This document shows positions 1 to 9,351 of a DNA stretch of 64,000 nucleotides, one piece after another (within the stretch, counting starts at the first letter, position 1; every line of letters starts with the position of its first letter). Location of the stretch: positions 9,569,738 through 9,633,737 of the forward strand of contig NZ_LR593886.1 in assembly GCF_901538265.1 (NCBI RefSeq), given 5' to 3'. Under the pieces are notes generated by a model. That model was not told the DNA's origin. It did no database searches and was given only the letters and a program-made list of their open reading frames with translations. Origin of the DNA: Gemmata massiliana (GTDB taxonomy: Bacteria; Planctomycetota; Planctomycetia; Gemmatales; Gemmataceae). A program made the position numbers and the translations under genes.

Positions 1-2306
1 GCGAACTCGCCGTTGAGCAGCCCGAGCGACTGCGTGGGTACGGTGGTCACGTACCGAACCGGGCAGCTCGAGTCCGGATCCGGCTGGTCGAACCCGACCA
101 GCACCGGCACGCGAAGCGAGCGCTTGACGTGTGCGTACACGCTGCGCCGGTTCGCCTCCGCCGGGGCCGAGGTCGGCCAGCCCTGACCGGGCACCGACTG
201 CCCCGCGAGCACCTCTTTCGGGATCTTCGGGTATGTGCTCGGCCCGTACTGTTTCAGATTCAGCGAGCCGCTCACAGTGAGAATCGAGTCGCGCACTTCC
301 TCACCCGACAGGCGCCGCATGTTGAACCGCCACAGGAGCGCGTTCGACGGGTCGGCCTTGAGGTTGTCGGCGTCCGCGGTGGCGGAGAGCTGGTACGCGC
401 TCGACGTCATGATGAGTTTGTGGAGGCTCTTCAGCTTCCAGTTACCCGCCATGAACTCGGCTGACAGCCAGTCGAGCAGTTCCGGGTGCGTCGAGGTTTC
501 TCCGAGCTTGCCGAAGTCGTTCGCGGAGGGCACGATCCCGCGCCCGAAGTGGTACTGCCACACGCGGTTCACGAACACGCGGGCGGTGAACGGGTTGTCC
601 TTGTTCGCGATCCAGTCCGCGAGCACGGTGCGCCGGCCGCTCGACTTCATGCCCGCACGCGGCGCCGGGATGGTCGGCTCGGGCAGCCCGAGCACCTCCG
701 GGAACCCGGGCTGCACTTCCTTGCCCGGGGCGTGCGGCGACCCGCGCACGAGCAGGTGCGTGACCGGCGGCTTGCGGTCGCAGTTGTTGACCGACAGCGC
801 GAGCTGCTGACCGACCGGCGAGGTGCGCCGTTCCAGCCCGATGCGCTCGCTCCGGAGCGCGGTGTAATCGTCCTTCACCTTACCCTTCAGCGCCGGGATC
901 ACCTTCGTCGCGATCACGGTCGGCCGGTCGAGCCCCTCCGAAGCGCGCTGGTCCTCGGCCGGGAGCGTCTTGATGAATTCGTCCTCGATCGCCTCCATCG
1001 CCTTCCGGATCGCGGCGACGCGGGCCTCGCGCTTCTTCAGATCCTCTTCGTACTTCTGGCGCTGGTCCGGCGGGGTGATGTCGGTGAGATTGAACGCGGA
1101 CCGCACGTCGCGGTTCTCGGAGTACGGCTTGATGTCCCGGAAGAACGCGACGAACTTGTAGTAGTCCGTTTGCGGGATCGGGTCGGCCTTGTGGTCGTGG
1201 CACCGGGCACAGTTGAACGTGGTACCGAGGAACGCCTGCCCCGCGGTGGCCACGAGATCGTCGTACCCGTCGAAGACGGCTTGCAGCGGGTCGGCCGGTT
1301 CGTCGTCCCAGATCCCGAGCCGGTAGAACCCGGTGGCGACGACCGCGTCCGGGTTGTAGCCCGGGATCTCGTCGCCCGCGAGTTGCTCCTTCACGAACTG
1401 GTCGTAGGGCTTGTCGTCGTTGAAGCTCTTGATGACGTAGTCGCGGTAGCGCCAGGCGTAGGGTTTGGGGCCGTCGCGCTCGTAGCCGTTCGTCTCCGCG
1501 AACCGCACCACGTCGAGCCAGTGCCGGCCCCACTTCTCGCCGTAATGTGGCGACGCGAGTAGCTTGTCGACGAGTTTTTCGTAGGCGTCCGAGGACTTGT
1601 CGTTCACGAACGCATCAACTTCCTCGGGGGTTGGAGGAAGGCCGGTGAGGTCGTAGTACGCGCGGCGAATCAGTGCGGCGCGCTCCGCGGGCTTCACGGG
1701 CTTGAGGCCCTTCGCTTCCAGTTTGGCGAGTACGAACGCATCGATCGGCGTCTTCGCCCACGACCCGTCCTTGACGTTCGGAACGGCCGGGCGCTTGACC
1801 GGCTGGTACGCCCAATACTTCTTCGATTCCTCGGTGATGACGCTCTTCTTGACGATCTCGCCGCCGATGCGGTCGGCCGGGACCGGTAGACCTTCCTTCA
1901 CCCACTTTTCGAGCGTCGCAATGTCCTTGTCCGGCATCTTGCCCTTCGGGGGCATCCGGTGCTGGTCGTCCTTGTAGTGGATCATCTTGACGAACAGGCT
2001 CTCGGCCGGCTTCGCGAGGTCCACGGCCGGGCCGCTCTCGCCGCCCGCGAGGACGCCCTTGCGCGTCGCGAGATTGAACTCGCCCTTGATCTTCTCCGGG
2101 TCCGCGCCGTGGCACTTCAGGCAGTGCTGCTGGAGCACCGGGAGCACTTCCTTCTCGTAGAAGGTGACCTGCGCCGCGGTGAACTTCGGCGGGTCGCCCT
2201 TCTCGTCGGCCGCCGGCGACCGGTTCGGCGCCAGCGCGCCGAGCGCCACAACGCCCGCCGCGAGAGCGACGAGGGCCAGAACGTGCGGGAAACGGATCGG
2301 GGTCAT
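1..2306 (-). CDS. PSD1 / planctomycete cytochrome c domain protein (DUF1549-DUF1553), C-terminus beyond window
   Basis: Reading the minus strand from an ATG at 2306 gives an uninterrupted frame of 768 codons that runs off the left edge. It opens with a signal peptide (Ala/Leu/Val-rich, residues about 8-33). A single c-type heme motif CLKCH lies at 62-66, followed by a PPKGKMP loop typical of planctomycete cytochrome C (PSCyt1). The DUF1549-like part follows (LTGLPPTPEEVDAF, HYGEKWGRHWLDVVRFAET) with a second CARCH heme motif, then the DUF1553-like part (NRVWQYHFGRGIV, HPELLDWL). Family members are exported and genomically tied to polysaccharide use; their reaction is not established. It follows the heme protein at 2486-6844 on the same strand, 179 bases downstream, with a hairpin between. 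The family call is firm; the function is unknown. Confidence 0.9.
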   Translation of the reverse strand, partial: MTPIRFPHVLALVALAAGVVALGALAPNRSPAADEKGDPPKFTAAQVTFYEKEVLPVLQQHCLKCHGADPEKIKGEFNLATRKGVLAGGESGPAVDLAKPAESLFVKMIHYKDDQHRMPPKGKMPDKDIATLEKWVKEGLPVPADRIGGEIVKKSVITEESKKYWAYQPVKRPAVPNVKDGSWAKTPIDAFVLAKLEAKGLKPVKPAERAALIRRAYYDLTGLPPTPEEVDAFVNDKSSDAYEKLVDKLLASPHYGEKWGRHWLDVVRFAETNGYERDGPKPYAWRYRDYVIKSFNDDKPYDQFVKEQLAGDEIPGYNPDAVVATGFYRLGIWDDEPADPLQAVFDGYDDLVATAGQAFLGTTFNCARCHDHKADPIPQTDYYKFVAFFRDIKPYSENRDVRSAFNLTDITPPDQRQKYEEDLKKREARVAAIRKAMEAIEDEFIKTLPAEDQRASEGLDRPTVIATKVIPALKGKVKDDYTALRSERIGLERRTSPVGQQLALSVNNCDRKPPVTHLLVRGSPHAPGKEVQPGFPEVLGLPEPTIPAPRAGMKSSGRRTVLADWIANKDNPFTARVFVNRVWQYHFGRGIVPSANDFGKLGETSTHPELLDWLSAEFMAGNWKLKSLHKLIMTSSAYQLSATADADNLKADPSNALLWRFNMRRLSGEEVRDSILTVSGSLNLKQYGPSTYPKIPKEVLAGQSVPGQGWPTSAPAEANRRSVYAHVKRSLRVPVLVGFDQPDPDSSCPVRYVTTVPTQSLGLLNGEF

Positions 2307-2436
2307 GGCGTGGGTCCGGGCGGCGGGGATTGTGCTCGCGTCCTGCGTTGAGGGAATCGGCCCCCAACGGCTATCTTTGGTCGCCGGTTGGCGGCTAACA
2401 GTTCACTTTGGCCCGGTAGGGCACTAACGGTATTGG

Positions 2437-2461
2437 CGCCAGGGGTGGAGCGCCCCTGGCG
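2437..2461 (-). terminator. Hairpin between the two heme-protein genes
   Basis: A 9-bp perfect stem (2437-2445 with 2453-2461, 7-base loop) lies just downstream of the stop of the 2486-6844 gene. There is no clear T-run on the minus strand, so it may be a weak terminator or a transcript-stabilising hairpin. Confidence 0.4.
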
Positions 2462-2485
2462 GAAGCGGGGCAGGTTATTACTAGT

Positions 2486-5400
2486 TTACGGCGTTTCCAC
2501 AGTAATCGCCATCACGATGGGCGCCGTGCGGTCCGGCCCCTTCACCAGCTCGATCGTCTTCACGACCGCGTCCGGGCGCTTCGTCGTTACCGCGAGGTAG
2601 CGCACCTGCTGTTGCCGGAGGGCGAACGCGAACTTGGATTCCGGCACGTCCACCTTGCGGATGTAGTCCGCGATGTGGACCGCGTTCTTCAGCTCGTGGT
2701 CCTCGGTTTTGCCGTCCTCGTAGGTGAGCCGGACGATCATGCTCACCGTCTTCTCGTTGTCGTAGGGGGCCGCCCACCCGCCGATCCCACCGAGGATGTG
2801 AATCGCCTTCGCCTTACCGTTGAACGGCAGACTCACGCTCTTCGGCATCTTCGGCGGGAGGCCCCCGTTGGGGCTGCGGAGCATCACCACGTTCTTGACC
2901 TTGTCCTTTTGCGGGTCCACCAGCACGAACGGCACCTCGCCCACGGCCTTCGGCTTCCAGTCCGGGAAGACGAGGCGCCCGGTGGTGTCCTCTTCGTCGA
3001 AGAACATCCCCTTCGTAGAAACGATCGTCGCAACGCGGTCCAACGGGAGCGGGACGTATTTCCCCTTCTGGCCGAGGAACTCCAGCAGGTCGGTCAGCTC
3101 CTCCGGCTTCATGATCTTCTCGAAGCCCTCGGGCATGAGCGACTTATCCGTTTCCTTGATGCTCACGATGTCGGCCTTCGCGAGCGCGTGGCGCTTGGCC
3201 TCGGCGTCGATGATTTCGGTGGTCGTGCCGGTTTGTGCCCCGAGGATGCCGAGGATGCTCCGGTCGTCGCTCGTCGTCACGCGGTACAGTTTGAAGTTCC
3301 CCTCCACGCTGCGCGACGGGTCGAGGATCGCGATGGCGAGTTCCTCCTTCGGGTGAACGCCGAACCCGGTGAGGTCCGGCCCGATGGCCGTGCCCTCCGA
3401 GCCGTGCTTGTGGCACTTCGAGCAGTGGGCGATGAACATCTTCTTGCCGTTCTCCACGTTGCCGGTCTTCGCGAGAACGGACTTCAGTTCCTCGATCACC
3501 TTCTGCCGGTCCGGGCTGGGCAGCCCCCCTCCGAGCGCGAGCAGCTTGCGGGCACGCTCGCCGATCTCCTTGTCCGGGTGCGAAGCGAGCGCGGTCCGTT
3601 GATCGAGCGCGAGTGCGTCGAATCGCAGTACGCCCTTCTCGACCGCGTCGAGGAACGTCTTGGTGGAATCGGGCTTCGCCAGCACGAGTTGCAGCGCAAC
3701 AGGACGTGCCGCCGGTGGTAGGTCTTTCAGCTTCGCGACGATCGCGGAGCCGATCCCCTTCGCTTTAGATTGCGAAAGCGCCTCGAAGATTCCGCTCGCG
3801 AGTGCGGGCGACACGTCGGAGGTAACGGCTGCGAGCACCTGATTGGCCGCGTCGTCGCTCGCGGGCTGGAATTCGATGACCTGCTGCGCGGCGCTGATGC
3901 GGTCGCCGTCCTTCGCTTTCGCGTCGGCGAGCGTAGCGAACGCGGCCTTTGTGAGTTCCTTGAGCTGTTCGTCGATGCCTTTTACGCCCCACGTCGAAGC
4001 GAGCTTGAGCAACCGCCCGCGCGACGAAACAGGAAGCCCGCGAAGGAGCTTGGCGACAGCGGCCTCACCATCGGCGGTCAGCGCTGCGGCCTTGCCCGTC
4101 GGCCAACCGGCCGCGAGCCCGGCCACGATCCGCTCGGCGACCGGCGCCTTCGACCGGGCCGCGACCGCCAGAACGTCCGCCAACCCGTCCGCACCCGAGT
4201 CCGCGAACGCGCGAGCCGCAGCTTCGGCCACGAGCAGCAGCCCCGGGTTGTCGGGAAGGTTCGGGGCGATCGCCAAAAACGCCTTGTGGTGCTTGGTGAC
4301 CGCGGCGAGCAGCGCCAGCGATCCCGTCTCACCGCTCTCGGTCCGGGCGATAAATTTGGACAGCGCGAACGCCCCACCCGTCCCCGGTTGCAGTTCGGAA
4401 AGGGCCAACAGCCCCGCTTGCCGCACCTTCGCGTCCGTGTCGGCGAACGCCGTTTCGGGGATGAGTGCGAACCACTTGTCCTGACGCGGGAGCACCGTGA
4501 ACGCGGTGGCACGAACGGCCGCCGAGGGGTGAGCCAGAGCCGCGATCACGCCTTCCGCTGCGGCCTCGTTGGTGCCATCGAGGGTACCGAGTGCGGCCAG
4601 TGTACGCAGAGCGTGAACGACCGCCGGATTGCTCCCGGTTTCGTCGACCGACTTGTCGCCGAGCGTCTTGAGGAGCGCCCCGACCGCATCGACCTTCGCG
4701 CTCGTTGCGAGCAACCGTTGGGCGTGCAAGCGCCACGTCATGTTCGAGTGCTTCAGCGCCGCGACCAGCTTTTCGGGCGTGGCATCCTTCAGCGTGAACG
4801 GCTTCTCCTCTTTCGCCTTCGTGTACACGACGCGGTAGATGCGGCCGTGCGTCTTGTCGCGCAACTCGGTCTCGTAAGCGTTACCCCGACCGTTCTTGAA
4901 GCCGGCGGGCGTCGGGTTGTGCTGGACGATGAAGGCGTACCAGTCGATCACCCACATGTGACCGTCCGGGCCGACTTGCGCATCGATCGGCGCACACCAC
5001 TCGTCGTCGCTCGCGACGAGGTTCCAGGCGTACTTCGACCGGAAGCTCGTGCCGGACGGTTCGACGCTCATGGTCGCCGTGAGGTGCCCCGTCGGTTCCG
5101 AGATGAACGCGGTGCGGTTCCAGTACTCGCGCGGGTGCGTGCGGGCCGTGTAGATCGAGATGTTCGACGCGGCCGTGAGCCCGCCGTGGAAGTCCACCTG
5201 CCGGACCTTGTCGGTGATCGGCTCGATGTGATTGTCGGCGGCGATGTTTTGCAGCACCGTGGGCGCGAGCCCCTTCACCTTCTCGTAGTAGCGGTTCGGG
5301 ATCGGCATGTGGACGAACGGGCACCCGGTCGCGGTGCTGCCGAACAGCTCGCCGCTCTCGTCGAAGCACAGGCCCCAAGTGTTGTTGCTCGTACTGCGGA

Positions 5401-6844
5401 GGAATTCGAGCTTCGTAACTTTTAGCGGCGCAGCGCCCTTATCGTCGGTGTTCGCTTCGACCTTGAAGCGGTAGAACCCCTGGCGAAAGTTTTGGCGCTC
5501 GCCGCCGACCGTGCCCACGAAGCCGGCGTAACCGACCGAGCCGTACACCCAGTTATCGAAGCCGTAGTGCAGGTTGCTCGGACCCGCGTGCGTGTCGCCG
5601 GTGCTCCACCCGCGGAACAATTCCTGGCGCACGTCCGCTTTGCCGTCGCCGTCCGTGTCCTTCAGGAACAGCGTGACCGGTGCTTGGTGAACGATCAGCC
5701 CGCCCGCGTAGGGCAGCACGCTCGACGCGATGCTGATCTTGTCCGCGAACGTCGTGACCTTGTCGCACGCGCCGTCGCCATCGGTGTCCTCGCACATCAC
5801 GATCTTGTCGCGGCCCTGGCCCGCGGGCTGCATTTCGTTCGGGTAGTCCACGGTGATCGACACGAACAACCGACCCTGCTCGTCCCAGGCCATCGCGATC
5901 GGCTTGCCGCCCAGATCCTTTTCGGTGACGAACACCTTTAACTGGAAGTCCACCGGCGTGCTGATGTGCTTCATGCTCTCCTCGACGGAGAGCGGCTTCT
6001 GCATCTTCGTCAGCGGTTCGCGGTTCCCACCGCGTGCCGGGTAGAACGGCACCTTCGCGTCGACGTACTCGAACGGCTTCACGTCCTTCGCGATCTTCGT
6101 CATCTCGGGCTTATCGAAGCTGAGCGGCTCGACGTAAGCGCCCGCGAGTGCCGGGTCTTGCCCCACGGACCAGCGGACGCCGCGCTCGAGCAGGTTGTGG
6201 AACCCCGGGTGACTCCAGGTGCGCTGGTCGTGCCCCCACGCGGTGTAGAACACGCGCCCCTTGCCCTGCTCGCGGACCCACGTCCAGGGCTCCTTCAACT
6301 CGCCTTCCGCACGCACTTCCAGAATCGTGCGGCCCTTTTCGTTGTGCTTGGTGTGGACGTAGGTCTCGTCCCAGCTCGAAAAGCTCTTGAAGCCTTTCAT
6401 GATCGCGTGGTCGGCCTTCACGGTTTCCGTGCGGAACGTGCCCGTGCCGTGACTGCGGAACTGCGCGCCAACGAGATCGATATACTTCGGCGAGTTGAGG
6501 AAACAGTAGCTCGCACAGTGGACCGGCACGAACCCCTTCCCGCTCTCCACATACTCCAGCAGCGCCTTCTCTTGCTCCGCGCTGATCTTGGTGTGGTTCG
6601 CGTAAATCATCAGCGCGTCGTAACCCGCGAGCGTCTTCGCGTTGAGGTCGTCGAGTTTGTCGGTGTACGTCAGGTCGATGCCGCGCTTCGCGAGCACCGG
6701 CTGCAACTGTTTGAAGCGGTCCGCGGGGCGGTGCCCGGCCGCATCGCCCAGGAACAGCACCTTGAGCTTCGGCGGCGCTTTGTCCGGTTGCGCGAACGCG
6801 GTCGCGCCGAACGCGAGTGCGATCAGGGAGAGTAGGAATCGCAT
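2486..6844 (-). CDS. ThuA / PVC-type beta-propeller / HEAT / cytochrome c fusion protein
   Basis: Start chosen at ATG 6844: GGAG lies about 7 bases upstream and a clean signal peptide (MRFLLSLIALAFG...) follows; the frame is open 20 codons further but without these. The product has 1452 residues. Order: ThuA-like glutamine-amidotransferase-fold domain (about 27-245); PVC-type propeller resembling sorbosone/glucose dehydrogenases, with calcium-loop-like DTDGDG motifs (about 295-680); helical HEAT-like repeats (about 690-1100); one heme motif CSKCH near 1140 in a TIGR02603-like domain; and a C-terminal beta-rich region with no recognised identity. It is probably periplasmic and linked to sugar oxidation or binding by family analogy; the substrate is unknown. 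The neighbouring ROK regulator is consistent with a carbohydrate role, but a regulatory link is not shown. Confidence 0.9.
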   Translation of the reverse strand: MRFLLSLIALAFGATAFAQPDKAPPKLKVLFLGDAAGHRPADRFKQLQPVLAKRGIDLTYTDKLDDLNAKTLAGYDALMIYANHTKISAEQEKALLEYVESGKGFVPVHCASYCFLNSPKYIDLVGAQFRSHGTGTFRTETVKADHAIMKGFKSFSSWDETYVHTKHNEKGRTILEVRAEGELKEPWTWVREQGKGRVFYTAWGHDQRTWSHPGFHNLLERGVRWSVGQDPALAGAYVEPLSFDKPEMTKIAKDVKPFEYVDAKVPFYPARGGNREPLTKMQKPLSVEESMKHISTPVDFQLKVFVTEKDLGGKPIAMAWDEQGRLFVSITVDYPNEMQPAGQGRDKIVMCEDTDGDGACDKVTTFADKISIASSVLPYAGGLIVHQAPVTLFLKDTDGDGKADVRQELFRGWSTGDTHAGPSNLHYGFDNWVYGSVGYAGFVGTVGGERQNFRQGFYRFKVEANTDDKGAAPLKVTKLEFLRSTSNNTWGLCFDESGELFGSTATGCPFVHMPIPNRYYEKVKGLAPTVLQNIAADNHIEPITDKVRQVDFHGGLTAASNISIYTARTHPREYWNRTAFISEPTGHLTATMSVEPSGTSFRSKYAWNLVASDDEWCAPIDAQVGPDGHMWVIDWYAFIVQHNPTPAGFKNGRGNAYETELRDKTHGRIYRVVYTKAKEEKPFTLKDATPEKLVAALKHSNMTWRLHAQRLLATSAKVDAVGALLKTLGDKSVDETGSNPAVVHALRTLAALGTLDGTNEAAAEGVIAALAHPSAAVRATAFTVLPRQDKWFALIPETAFADTDAKVRQAGLLALSELQPGTGGAFALSKFIARTESGETGSLALLAAVTKHHKAFLAIAPNLPDNPGLLLVAEAAARAFADSGADGLADVLAVAARSKAPVAERIVAGLAAGWPTGKAAALTADGEAAVAKLLRGLPVSSRGRLLKLASTWGVKGIDEQLKELTKAAFATLADAKAKDGDRISAAQQVIEFQPASDDAANQVLAAVTSDVSPALASGIFEALSQSKAKGIGSAIVAKLKDLPPAARPVALQLVLAKPDSTKTFLDAVEKGVLRFDALALDQRTALASHPDKEIGERARKLLALGGGLPSPDRQKVIEELKSVLAKTGNVENGKKMFIAHCSKCHKHGSEGTAIGPDLTGFGVHPKEELAIAILDPSRSVEGNFKLYRVTTSDDRSILGILGAQTGTTTEIIDAEAKRHALAKADIVSIKETDKSLMPEGFEKIMKPEELTDLLEFLGQKGKYVPLPLDRVATIVSTKGMFFDEEDTTGRLVFPDWKPKAVGEVPFVLVDPQKDKVKNVVMLRSPNGGLPPKMPKSVSLPFNGKAKAIHILGGIGGWAAPYDNEKTVSMIVRLTYEDGKTEDHELKNAVHIADYIRKVDVPESKFAFALRQQQVRYLAVTTKRPDAVVKTIELVKGPDRTAPIVMAITVETP

Positions 6845-6870
6845 GGGCTGCTCCAAGCGGTGAGAAATCA

Positions 6871-7004
6871 GCCACGGATGAACACAGAAAACACGGATCA
6901 GCAAAGAAGACTGAGTTTAAAACGCAAAATCGAACCAACCACCGCCTCGTCGGGCGCTCATTTCAGGTTGTCTTGATCCGTGTTTATCCGTGTTGATCCG
7001 TGGC
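6871..7004. repeat. Intergenic inverted repeat, 10-base word family (copy 1)
   Basis: The arms 6871-6900 and 6974-7004 are imperfect reverse complements. Each is made of roughly 10-base units of the form ATCCGTGTTN. The same word pattern recurs at 21112-21240. It lies between the heme-protein start and the ROK regulator stop, filling most of the 177-base gap. No protein-coding content is seen in it. Confidence 0.7.
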
Positions 7005-7021
7005 GGCATTTCGCCCTGAAT

Positions 7022-8188
7022 TTAAACTAGTTCCGGGGCCACGGAGTCTGTTAAGTGCTGGATGATGCCCGCGACAGCACCTTGTTGTTTGCTGCCCTTT
7101 GCTTGCACGATATTGCAGTCCGCGAACGACGGCGGCAGCGCTCGCGCACGGGTCTTCGACACGACCAAGTCGAACAGCGCCGCGTCGATCTCGAACAGCG
7201 GCGTATGAATGAACACGGTCGCGGGGTTGAACAGGTTGATTACGGCCGCAACACCGACCGCAACGAACCCCGCAACCTCGCGTAGTTCTGCCCGCAAATC
7301 AACCGAGCCGGATTTCGCGAGTTCGACCACTTCGTCCACAGCGACCGGGCGCCCGAGTTTCTTGCTGGCGAGCCACGCGAGCGCGGAATCACTGGCGACC
7401 GTTTCGAGGCACCCGGTGTTGCCACACCCGCAGCGCCGACCGCCCTCGGACACGGCCGTGAAGTGCCCGATTTCGCCCGCCAATCCCGAGCGCCCCTTCA
7501 GCAAGCGCCCGCCACTCATGATGCCCAATCCGACGCCCGCGCCAACGTCCAAAAGCGCGAAATCGTCCATGCCCTTCGCCAGCCCGTAGTGCCGTTCCGC
7601 GAGGCACAAGGCGTGCGATTCCTGGAGCAGTGTACACTCCACGCCGAGGCGCTTGGCGAGGTCCGTCGTCGGGCAATGACCGTTCGTGATCGGCACGTTC
7701 GGCGACAGCACCCCGCACCCCTTGCGGTAGTCCACCAGCCCGGGCAAGCTCATCCCGAGTCCGAGCGTGGTGATACCGGGACGGGCGATCAATTTCTTGG
7801 CCGCATCTTCCAGTGCCCGAAGAAGCTCCGGGTACGTCGCGGGGGTGGGAACGGTCAGGGCATCGTCGTGGAGCGAACCATCCAGGCCGGCAGAAACCAC
7901 TTCGCAGTGGCCCACATCGATCGTGACGCCGAGCACCTGCGCGGACGTGGTCGCGAGCCGGAGTTTGGGCGCCGGGCGCCCGCGTGCGAGTTCGGTCGCG
8001 TCTGCTTCTTCGAGTAACCCCGCCTTTATTAAAGAGGCAACTGCCTTCGATACGGTTGGCGCGCTCAGACCGCTCTCGCGAGCCACTTCTGCGCGCGAAA
8101 GGGCACCGCGAGACTGAATCACCCGCAGCACCTGGCGCTCGTTCAGTTTCCCGACAAGCGCAGGCCGAATGGTGGTGATGGCGGACAT
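7022..8188 (-). CDS. ROK-family transcriptional regulator (NagC/XylR type)
   Basis: 388 residues from ATG 8188; a longer frame reaches 8242 but the conserved part begins here. The N-terminus is a winged helix-turn-helix (about 15-75; LSRAEVARESGLSAPTVSKAV). The rest is the ROK sugar-kinase-like fold with an ATP-loop-like DVGAGVGLGI and the zinc motif CGCGNTGCLE after GEIGHF. These features mark repressors such as NagC, Mlc and XylR, which sense sugars or phosphosugars. Standalone ROK glucokinases lack the HTH, so this is a regulator. The likely target is a nearby carbohydrate gene such as the heme protein downstream; that is inference. Confidence 0.9.
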   Translation of the reverse strand: MSAITTIRPALVGKLNERQVLRVIQSRGALSRAEVARESGLSAPTVSKAVASLIKAGLLEEADATELARGRPAPKLRLATTSAQVLGVTIDVGHCEVVSAGLDGSLHDDALTVPTPATYPELLRALEDAAKKLIARPGITTLGLGMSLPGLVDYRKGCGVLSPNVPITNGHCPTTDLAKRLGVECTLLQESHALCLAERHYGLAKGMDDFALLDVGAGVGLGIMSGGRLLKGRSGLAGEIGHFTAVSEGGRRCGCGNTGCLETVASDSALAWLASKKLGRPVAVDEVVELAKSGSVDLRAELREVAGFVAVGVAAVINLFNPATVFIHTPLFEIDAALFDLVVSKTRARALPPSFADCNIVQAKGSKQQGAVAGIIQHLTDSVAPELV

Positions 8189-8551
8189 CAAAGCGCGCCC
8201 CGTCGTGGGTGGTGTGAGATAACAGAGTAAGGGGTGCGCCACGTTTTGTAAAGCCGTTTTAGTAAATCGATTTTAGAAACTCGAATCAGCGCTCACCGAT
8301 GTGCGCCGACCACGTCGCGACCCAATGAATCTTGCGGCTGCACCGGCCAAATCGCGTACTGTTCTATTGTATATATTCCAACATTTGGTATTATGCTGCA
8401 TGGCCATCTTCGCGCTAATATCGGGTCAGGTCGGTTGAAATGGATCGCGTCGGTGAAAATCGACGGGTATTGTTGGTGTCACGAACGGAAAGGGCAAACA
8501 ACCTCTGCTCTTTGCGTCAGTGACTCTCAATACATCAGACAGGAGAAACTA
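8189..8551. other. Divergent intergenic region, unusually AT-rich
   Basis: A 363-base gap between the ROK gene (minus) and a secreted-protein gene (plus). Its composition drops clearly: bases 8341-8400 contain 24 G/C of 60. It presumably holds both promoters. Apart from a possible sigma-70-like site at 8367-8394 nothing specific was recognised. Confidence 0.5.
8367..8394 (+). promoter_or_regulatory. Possible sigma-70-type promoter
   Basis: TTGTAT (8367-8372) and TATTAT (8389-8394) are 16 bases apart in an AT-rich stretch. This would give a leader of about 150 bases ahead of the gene at 8552. AT-rich DNA gives chance matches, so this is tentative. Confidence 0.3.
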
Positions 8552-9133
8552 ATGGTTATCATGCGCGGATTGCGTCTTTGGCCAACACTTCTCACCCTCA
8601 GTGCTTTCATCGCACTCGCAGTTCAAGGCAACGCGGGGCCAGCTCAGGAGAAAAAGGACGCCAAACGATTTCGTTCGTCCATCATCGACTTGACTGATAA
8701 GGCCCCTTCCGACTGGCTACTGAAGGAAGCCAAGATCGGTGAACAAATACTCTCCGGTCGAGACTACGAATTTGCGGAGCTTCCCGACGAAATTAAAGGG
8801 GGTACGCTCCTGCAACGTCCGGCAGGAGCCGGAGGTGATGATTATCACCAGTGGTTGCCAAACAAGTCCCTCACCGCTCTCAAAGACGGAACGGTGTATG
8901 CGATAATCCTGTGGAAGTGCATGGATAAAGAGATGGTCGATGAAGTCGCTTTTACGAAGCTCGAGCGAGAGGACTGGAAGGAAGTCAAAGGGGCGACCGA
9001 GACGACCTTTCCTAACGGTGAAGACTGGCGGTGGAAAGCGTACAAGAAGAACATTAAGAAAGGCGATATTATCTTGCAGTTGAAGGCACTGAAGTGGGGC
9101 AAGTGGGGCGTTCTCTTTGTCTTCAAAGGATGA
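8552..9133 (+). CDS. Secreted protein of unknown function, low-GC gene
   Basis: 193 residues from ATG 8552, which has AGGAG six bases upstream; an open frame extends to 8393 but lacks such a site. The N-terminus is a signal peptide (MVIMRGLRLWPTLLTLSAF..., cleavage near Ala-Gly about residue 28). The mature part is charged, rich in Lys, Asp and Trp, with no motif I recognise and no Cys-based lipobox. Base composition is unlike the neighbours (43% GC at 8521-8580, 50% at 9061-9120, against well over 60% in typical genes here), which suggests relatively recent acquisition or a fast-evolving gene. It stands alone between minus-strand genes. Confidence 0.75.
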   Translation: MVIMRGLRLWPTLLTLSAFIALAVQGNAGPAQEKKDAKRFRSSIIDLTDKAPSDWLLKEAKIGEQILSGRDYEFAELPDEIKGGTLLQRPAGAGGDDYHQWLPNKSLTALKDGTVYAIILWKCMDKEMVDEVAFTKLEREDWKEVKGATETTFPNGEDWRWKAYKKNIKKGDIILQLKALKWGKWGVLFVFKG

Positions 9134-9351
9134 GGTCTGGGATCTGAAACGGATGCGTGTGGCGAAACCTGCTACCCGGACCCAACCACTCAGCTCATTT
9201 TCCATCGCCAATCGGCTGTCATTTGTGCTGGTTCCGCGGCGGGTTGTTAGCAAATACCGTCCGCGGAAAATCATTTTCCCCAGGAAAATCGACGATTTCG
9301 AGGTTCCGGGGCGAGGATGTTAGCAAATGTTAGCCGGCGCGGATGGGTAGT

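Noticed and set aside
486-1562. Plus-strand open frame over the PSD1 gene
   Set aside because: The minus frame encodes recognisable PSD1 domains with two CxxCH motifs; this is its shadow.
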